From assembly GCA_949747745.1 (NCBI GenBank), contig CATKFT010000281.1:1-7121 (forward strand): DNA of 7,121 bases, written 5' to 3'. Positions 1-4,503 of this stretch are shown here, one piece after another. The position numbers were made by a program, and so were the translations under genes. The notes beneath the pieces are model-generated. The model saw nothing but the letters and a program-made list of their open reading frames with translations. It was not told where the DNA came from and did no database searches. The DNA comes from an uncultured Clostridia bacterium. Lineage in GTDB: Bacteria; Bacillota_A; Clostridia; TANB77; CAG-508. Each line of letters opens with the position of its first letter. Positions within the stretch are counted from its first letter, which is position 1.

Positions 1-49
1 AATAGCAATGCCAGATGCCTACAAACATTTAGAATTAAAAGAAGAATAA
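1..49 (+). CDS. 3' end of an upstream gene (partial, unidentified)
   Basis: Reading from base 2, fifteen codons give IAMPDAYKHLELKEE followed by TAA at 47-49. Of the other two + frames, one stops at base 3 and the other gives an unconvincing Arg/Lys-rich read, so this frame is the best candidate for the end of a real gene whose body lies left of the window. The tail is charged and hydrophilic, as C-termini often are, but too short to assign a family. The stop codon lies inside the first unit of the heptanucleotide repeat that follows, so the repeat array has encroached on, or begins in, the end of this gene. Confidence 0.55.
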   Translation, partial: IAMPDAYKHLELKEE

Positions 50-121
50 AAAATAAAAAATAAAAAGTAAAGAGTAAAAAGTAAAGAGTAAAAAGTAAAG
101 AGTAAAAAGTAAAAAGTAAAA
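45..121. repeat. Heptanucleotide tandem repeat, 11 in-phase units
   Basis: Eleven consecutive 7-bp units are in perfect register: three AATAAAA (45-65), then eight AGTAAAR (66-121). Within the latter, AGTAAAG and AGTAAAA alternate three times (a 14-bp super-unit at 66-107), and two more AGTAAAA follow. Every unit contains TAA. Because 7 is not a multiple of 3, TAA falls in all three + frames, while the complement has no stops and creates a false minus-strand open frame. Heptamer short tandem repeats of this kind are known in cyanobacteria and other AT-rich genomes and usually vary in copy number by slippage. Here the array starts within the last two codons of the upstream gene. Confidence 0.9.
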
Positions 122-152
122 AAAATATACAATGTAACAAACTAGCGCGAAG

Positions 153-261
153 ATAGTAATATATTTTATTTTTGTAATGAAAGTGCGGACAGCCGGGAGG
201 CGGGGGAATACCCGTGAGCGTTGGGAGCACTGAAATGAAAAAAAATAAAATATATTACTAT
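153..261. repeat. Perfect 21-bp inverted repeat enclosing a GC-rich core
   Basis: Bases 153-173 and 241-261 are exact reverse complements over 21 bp, and both arms are purely A/T except for one G/C pair (G156 with C258). In RNA the stem would continue outward with G152-U262 and A151-U263, then after a small internal loop perhaps C146-G147-C148 with G268-C269-G270. The 67-bp interior is GC-rich, unlike everything else in the window. No immediate target-site duplication flanks the arms. Possible identities are a small palindromic or MITE-like repeat, a structured RNA, or a long leader hairpin upstream of the membrane-protein gene at 307. There is no T-run directly after the stem, so it is a poor fit to an intrinsic terminator. 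Confidence 0.85.
176..240. other. GC-rich structured core bounded by AATGAAA direct repeats (candidate RNA or mobile insert)
   Basis: Between direct repeats AATGAAA at 176-182 and 234-240 lies a 51-bp block with 34 G/C in the 49 bases 183-231, extreme for this AT-rich region. It can fold as a closing stem AGTGC (182-186) with GCACT (227-231), enclosing a GCC-GGGA-GGC hairpin with a GNRA-type loop (192-201) and a GGG-AATA-CCC hairpin (204-213). It has no plausible coding frame. Its composition and hairpins suggest a structured RNA or a small inserted element sitting in the loop of the 21-bp palindrome. I do not recognise it with certainty; the orientation is also unknown. Confidence 0.45.
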
Positions 262-287
262 TTGGAAGCGGACTGCAAAAGAAAATA

Positions 288-294
288 AAAGGAG
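288..294 (+). promoter_or_regulatory. Ribosome binding site of the first membrane-protein gene
   Basis: AAAGGAG is a strong Shine-Dalgarno match. Its 12-base gap to the ATG at 307 is somewhat long. No other in-frame start codon lies nearby, so it supports the start at 307. Confidence 0.65.
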
Positions 295-306
295 AGAAAA
301 AAATAA

Positions 307-2178
307 ATGGGAATAATCTATATTTTATCGCAAATATTACTAGCAACAAGCTTCATACTTATAAAAAAAACAAACAAAAAGCTAAACATACTAAGTTTTA
401 TAAACATAACAATAGGAGTAATATTTTGCTACAACACATTTATAAGCTATGTATTAACATTTTTAACAATACCAGTTACATTAACTAGCCTATCAATAAT
501 AAATATAATAATAACAATAATTTTAATTAGCAGTATATTAAAAAAAAGAGAAATACAAAACTACGAGTTATACAAAACAGATTTACTATACATTGCAATA
601 TTTGCAATAGCAATAATAATAGTTTCATACTTAAATTTTAGTTTCCCATTTAATATAAAATACGAAACAGGAGACCCAGCAGCACACTATTTAACATCAG
701 AAATGTTCTCTGAAAATGATTCATTACTAATACAAGACAAAGACGAAATATATGGAGGATTCACAACAAGAAAAACCGTATCATATGTAAACTCTGGACT
801 AATAATGAAAGCATTAAATGAAATAATAGACCCATTTTACAACTATAACATATTCATAATATTTGGAATATTAGTATTATTCATAACAGCATCATCAATG
901 TACACAACAATTTCAAGCTTTGCAATAGATAAAAAAACGAGATTCTTAGCTTTTATAGTAAGTCTAATTTATGTAATGGGATACCCACTAAACAGCTTCC
1001 TATTTGGATTTGAATATTTAAGTATGGGAATTTTACTAATATGTTTACTATTTGACATAGTATACTATTTTAAAAATAAAGAATTAAACATAACATACAT
1101 AATATTAATAATAGCATTACTAAATTTTGGAATATTTAGTGCATATTATATGTTTGTACCATATATATATTCTGCTTTATGGATATATTTTTGCATACAT
1201 AGTTATGAAAAAGAAAAAAGTATATTTACAAAGAAAAATATAATATTACTAACAACAACCCTATTAATACCATTCTTTTTAGGATTTATATATCATATAG
1301 CACCAGAAATATATGGAGTAATAATTAATAGTAAGCTAAATAAAGAAACAATGTTTAACTTTTCATCACATTTAGTTAATGAAGGACTTTCAGCATATGG
1401 ATACATATATGTGAACCTATATTCTAATTTAATACCACTATTACCAATTCCAATATATCTAATAGTAAAAAAGTGGAAAGAAAATAAATTTGCAATAATA
1501 AATATGATATTCTGCATAGCATTTATAGAATTACTATTAATAGGATATTCATTTGAAAAAGTATCTATATATTATCTTACAAAAAATTACTTCGCTTTAT
1601 GGTTTATAATATTTTACTTAAATTACAAAGGACTAGTAGAAATATATAAAAAATACCCTAAAGTTTCATTTGGGTTTGTAGGATTTTACATAATATTAAT
1701 AATATTAAATTTATTATTTATAGATACAATATTAGAACCAAAAGAATTAAATGATAATGAAAAACTAACAACTGTAGTAGAAGTATTTGGAGCCAATAAA
1801 ACCATGTTAAAATATAAGAAGACAGATTTATATAATGAAGAAATAGAAATATTAGAATACATGAAAGACAATATAAGTTATGACAACAAAATAGAAGTAG
1901 TAAGTGAATTAGAACAAGGATATTGGACCTATGTATTAACAAGATACATACAAAATAAAGACAAAATTTATAATGGATTATCAGGTCAAGATACACTTAC
2001 TAAAAAAACATTAACAGTAAAAGAAAATATGGAAAATGCAGATTATATAGTATATTTTAATAGAAGCAGACTTTATAAAAATTTAGAAAAAAGGATACAC
2101 CAGTTAGGAGACATTATTTTTGAAAATGAATATGGAGGAATTATAAAATGTACAAATAGCATAATTTTAAAAGAATAA
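307..2178 (+). CDS. Multi-spanning membrane protein, GT-C glycosyltransferase-like
   Basis: This is a 623-residue integral membrane protein with about 13-14 hydrophobic segments. Four lie before residue 111 (near 1-19, 29-53, 60-79, 92-111); the rest lie between about 180 and 473. The first large loop (about 112-178) contains GDPAAHY at 122-128. An acidic residue followed by His/Tyr in an early extracytoplasmic loop is typical of GT-C enzymes that use polyprenyl-phosphate sugars. After the last helix, residues 474-623 form a hydrophilic domain, probably outside the membrane. By family logic it would transfer a sugar during cell-surface glycan or glycoprotein assembly, but donor and acceptor cannot be read from sequence, and a flippase-like or other polytopic role is possible. 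The ATG is preceded by AAAGGAG (288-294) with a 12-nt gap. The inverted-repeat element ends 45 bp upstream. The gene is intact and matches its neighbours in base composition. Confidence 0.9.
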   Translation: MGIIYILSQILLATSFILIKKTNKKLNILSFINITIGVIFCYNTFISYVLTFLTIPVTLTSLSIINIIITIILISSILKKREIQNYELYKTDLLYIAIFAIAIIIVSYLNFSFPFNIKYETGDPAAHYLTSEMFSENDSLLIQDKDEIYGGFTTRKTVSYVNSGLIMKALNEIIDPFYNYNIFIIFGILVLFITASSMYTTISSFAIDKKTRFLAFIVSLIYVMGYPLNSFLFGFEYLSMGILLICLLFDIVYYFKNKELNITYIILIIALLNFGIFSAYYMFVPYIYSALWIYFCIHSYEKEKSIFTKKNIILLTTTLLIPFFLGFIYHIAPEIYGVIINSKLNKETMFNFSSHLVNEGLSAYGYIYVNLYSNLIPLLPIPIYLIVKKWKENKFAIINMIFCIAFIELLLIGYSFEKVSIYYLTKNYFALWFIIFYLNYKGLVEIYKKYPKVSFGFVGFYIILIILNLLFIDTILEPKELNDNEKLTTVVEVFGANKTMLKYKKTDLYNEEIEILEYMKDNISYDNKIEVVSELEQGYWTYVLTRYIQNKDKIYNGLSGQDTLTKKTLTVKENMENADYIVYFNRSRLYKNLEKRIHQLGDIIFENEYGGIIKCTNSIILKE

Positions 2179-2265
2179 GAAAAATTTGAAAATGTTAAAA
2201 AATAGAGGACAGTTTATAGGTAAATCTAACAAAAACCTAAAATCAATTAATAAGGAATAAGAAAA

Positions 2266-2838
2266 ATGAAATTATTAATGCATACATGTTGTGCACCATG
2301 CAGTGTTTATTGTATAAATGAACTAAGAAAAGAAAAAATAGAACCAGTTCTATATTGGTACAACCCTAATATACACCCATACACAGAATACTGTGCAAGA
2401 AGAGACTGCCTAAAAGAATATGCTGAAAGTATAAACATAAAAGCAATATTTGAAGAAGAATATGGGTTAAGAGAATTCACCAAAAACGTAATAAATGATT
2501 TACAAAACAGATGCCAAAACTATTGCTATAAGGTACGTTTAGAAAAAACAGTAAAATATGCAAAAGAAAATGGATATGATGCATTTACATCAACACTATT
2601 TGTTAGTCCATATCAAAAACATGAAGAACTAAAAAAAATATGTGAAGAGCTAGCAAAAAAATATGAGATAGAATTTACATATAGAGATTTTAGAGTAGGA
2701 TTTAGACAAGGACAAAAAATTGCAAGAGAACTTGGCTTATATATGCAAAAATATTGTGGTTGCATATTTTCAGAGGAATCTCGTTATTATGACCACATTC
2801 TGAAAGATAAGAAGAAATATTGTAGTATAAATCAATAA
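2266..2838 (+). CDS. queH: Epoxyqueuosine reductase QueH
   Basis: QueH catalyses the last step of queuosine synthesis, reducing epoxyqueuosine at the wobble position of GUN-anticodon tRNAs; it is the non-homologous replacement for cobalamin-dependent QueG. The 190-residue length is typical of the family (formerly DUF208, COG1636). Visible signatures are the N-terminal HTCCAPC (6-12), YNPNIHP (32-38) followed by an EYCARRD segment (41-47), RCQNYCYKVRLE (82-93), STLFVSPYQ (109-117), and the C-terminal YCGC (163-166). The paired cysteines C8/C9, C83/C87 and C164/C166 are the expected [4Fe-4S] and metal ligands, so the enzyme looks intact. It acts in the cytoplasm. The ATG follows AAGGA (2252-2256) at a 9-nt gap. 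It sits 87 bp after one membrane glycosyltransferase-like gene and just before another; neither has an obvious link to tRNA modification. Confidence 0.95.
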   Translation: MKLLMHTCCAPCSVYCINELRKEKIEPVLYWYNPNIHPYTEYCARRDCLKEYAESINIKAIFEEEYGLREFTKNVINDLQNRCQNYCYKVRLEKTVKYAKENGYDAFTSTLFVSPYQKHEELKKICEELAKKYEIEFTYRDFRVGFRQGQKIARELGLYMQKYCGCIFSEESRYYDHILKDKKKYCSINQ

Positions 2839-2924
2839 TTATATCACTTGGATATTGTGTAAAATCAATTCGTGGTACTCAAGTTTAGGATATGGGCAAA
2901 TAAATTAAAAAAAGATAAAGAAGT

Positions 2925-2929
2925 GGAAG
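2925..2929 (+). promoter_or_regulatory. Shine-Dalgarno that decides the start of the second membrane gene
   Basis: GGAAG within AGTGGAAG is 7 nt upstream of the ATG at 2937 but only 1 nt upstream of the in-frame GTG at 2931. The spacing therefore favours ATG 2937 as the real start and makes the GTG an unlikely initiator. Confidence 0.6.
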
Positions 2930-2936
2930 TGTGAAA

Positions 2937-4397
2937 ATGAAAATAGTTGAAGAATTAAAAAACATTAATTATAAATCAATGTTTATATTACTAAGTATAG
3001 CATTTATTATTCCATCAATTGTATATATGTTACAAGGAGGAAAAATACTAGACTTAGTTTCAAGTTTTACATTTTTCTTTACTGAACCAACAAAAGATAT
3101 AACGTCTGCAAAAGTTATAGGAACAATATTCTTTATAGGAATATTTTTAGGACTTTCACTTTTATATTATAAAATATTGAAAAATCATAAAAAAGAATTT
3201 GTAACAGGAAAAAAAGTAGCAAGCTTTGTTGTTATAATATCATTAATATTTTTTATAATGTTACCACTAACAAGTACAGATGTATTTTATTATATGGGAA
3301 CAGGGTGGAGTGAAGCACATTATAAAGTAAACCCATATTATACTTCTGTAAATGAAGTTATAGAACAAAATGAAGAAGCAAAAAATGATGAAATGTTACT
3401 TAAAATGAAAGGTGTATGGAGTGGACAAACAGTAGTATATGGACCTGTATGGCCTTTAATATGTAAGGTATTAAGTGCACTATCTATGGGAAATTTATTT
3501 TTTGGATTATTCATATACAAGCTATTTAATCTAATTTTACATTTAATTAATATATATCTAATATACAAAATAACAAATAAAAGAAACTTATTTGCACTTA
3601 TGTATGGTTTAAATCCACTAATACTATTTGATGGATTAGTTAATGTTCATAATGAAATATTAGTAATATTTCTAATATTATTAGGTTTATTTTTCTTCAT
3701 AAAAAAGAAAAAACTAAGTCTAACAGTAATAATATTTGCACTTGCAACAGCTGTAAAATATGTTGCAATATTACTAATTCCATTTATAATTTTATATTAT
3801 TATAGAAAAGAAAAAACTGTAAAAAAGATAATGTTTTCATTTTTATGGGCAATACTATTTATTATAGTGATAGGTTTATGTTATAGTATATATATGAGAG
3901 ATTTTAATTTCTTAAATGGAATAATTACACAACAAGGGAAATTTGTAAATTCGATACTTACAATGGTTGCAGTAAAAAACTTTAAATTAGCACTAATAAT
4001 ATCAAAAGGGTTTATGTTAGCATTTGTAGTTTTATACTTAATAACAATACTAAAATTATTATTTAACAAAAAGCAATATAACACATTTAGTACATATATT
4101 AGAAAATACAATGGACTATTAGTATTATTTCTATTTTTAACAATTACAAATTTTCAAAGTTGGTATACGCTTTGGATACTTGCTACAGTAATATGGGATA
4201 GTGGAAAAAATATAAAATGGTTATTATCAATTACAATACTTGCAGAACTTTGCAATATAATATATTTTATTGCATATGAGCATTATTTGTTTGGGGCAAT
4301 ATATCCAATAATGTTAATAGTATCAATAATAATATCGAAAAGAATTTGCAATAAAAAATTAAAAAATATAGAGTTAAAATCAAGTGTAGTTAATTAA
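2937..4397 (+). CDS. Polyprenyl-phosphate-sugar mannosyltransferase-like membrane protein (MptB/GT87-like GT-C)
   Basis: This polytopic protein has about 12-13 hydrophobic segments and is 486 residues from ATG 2937 (an in-frame GTG at 2931 would add two). Its motifs resemble GT-C alpha-mannosyltransferases of the MptB/GT87 type. STDVFYYMGTG (113-123) follows the third helix, where Asp115 is the likely catalytic acid, and a spaced NPYY (132-135) comes next. Then come YGPVWP (168-173), NVHNE (236-240), an AVKY segment (272-275), and QSWYTLW (407-413). Such enzymes take a sugar from a lipid-linked donor on the outer face of the membrane and add it to a glycolipid or cell-wall glycan. The actual sugar is not determinable here. 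The gene lies 98 bp after queH and 106 bp before polA. Its C-terminus is short, hydrophilic and Lys-rich, presumably cytoplasmic. The family placement is from motif memory, not alignment. Confidence 0.85.
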   Translation: MKIVEELKNINYKSMFILLSIAFIIPSIVYMLQGGKILDLVSSFTFFFTEPTKDITSAKVIGTIFFIGIFLGLSLLYYKILKNHKKEFVTGKKVASFVVIISLIFFIMLPLTSTDVFYYMGTGWSEAHYKVNPYYTSVNEVIEQNEEAKNDEMLLKMKGVWSGQTVVYGPVWPLICKVLSALSMGNLFFGLFIYKLFNLILHLINIYLIYKITNKRNLFALMYGLNPLILFDGLVNVHNEILVIFLILLGLFFFIKKKKLSLTVIIFALATAVKYVAILLIPFIILYYYRKEKTVKKIMFSFLWAILFIIVIGLCYSIYMRDFNFLNGIITQQGKFVNSILTMVAVKNFKLALIISKGFMLAFVVLYLITILKLLFNKKQYNTFSTYIRKYNGLLVLFLFLTITNFQSWYTLWILATVIWDSGKNIKWLLSITILAELCNIIYFIAYEHYLFGAIYPIMLIVSIIISKRICNKKLKNIELKSSVVN

Positions 4398-4441
4398 AAA
4401 ATAAGGAAACAATAAAAAAATAGGGGAGTTTTAATTAATTA
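4387..4441 (+). repeat. AT-only 13-bp inverted repeat across the stop codon
   Basis: Bases 4387-4399 can pair with 4429-4441 over 13 positions (12 Watson-Crick plus G4389-U4439), leaving a 29-nt loop. The left arm includes the TAA of the second membrane gene. Only a short T stretch (4443-4446) follows and the stem lacks G/C pairs, so it is at best a weak terminator or an mRNA 3'-end stabiliser. Chance pairing in AT-rich DNA is quite possible. Confidence 0.3.
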
Positions 4442-4503
4442 GTTTTAGAAAAATAGATGTATTTTGGGAAATGTATATAAATAAGACAAGGAGTTTAAAA
4501 TTC

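Noticed and set aside
126..133. Promoter -10-like TATACAAT upstream of the first membrane gene
   Set aside because: The region where a -35 box would lie is the heptamer repeat, with no TTGACA-like sequence.
35..349. Minus-strand open frame of 104 codons over the heptamer repeat and GC-rich core
   Set aside because: It exists because the complement of the repeat lacks stop codons. The product is a Phe/Tyr/Leu low-complexity string, and the frame overlaps the start of the real gene at 307.
2201..2262. Possible preQ1 riboswitch ahead of queH
   Set aside because: A small TAGGT/ACCTA hairpin (2217-2221 / 2235-2239) and A-rich tail are present, but the conserved preQ1-I loop and the pseudoknot pairing are absent. 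QueH also acts downstream of preQ1.
2839..2936. Weak ACTTG/CAAGT pairing and repeated GGATAT in the gap after queH
   Set aside because: The pairing is only 5 bp with a 29-nt loop and no T-run, so it is not a supportable terminator or regulatory site.
4457..4480. Seven-codon leader peptide before polA
   Set aside because: It has no ribosome binding site at suitable distance, and very short ATG frames are expected by chance.
4464..4482. Promoter-like TATATAAAT upstream of polA
   Set aside because: No -35 element lies at 16-18 bp, and such AT strings are everywhere in this sequence.
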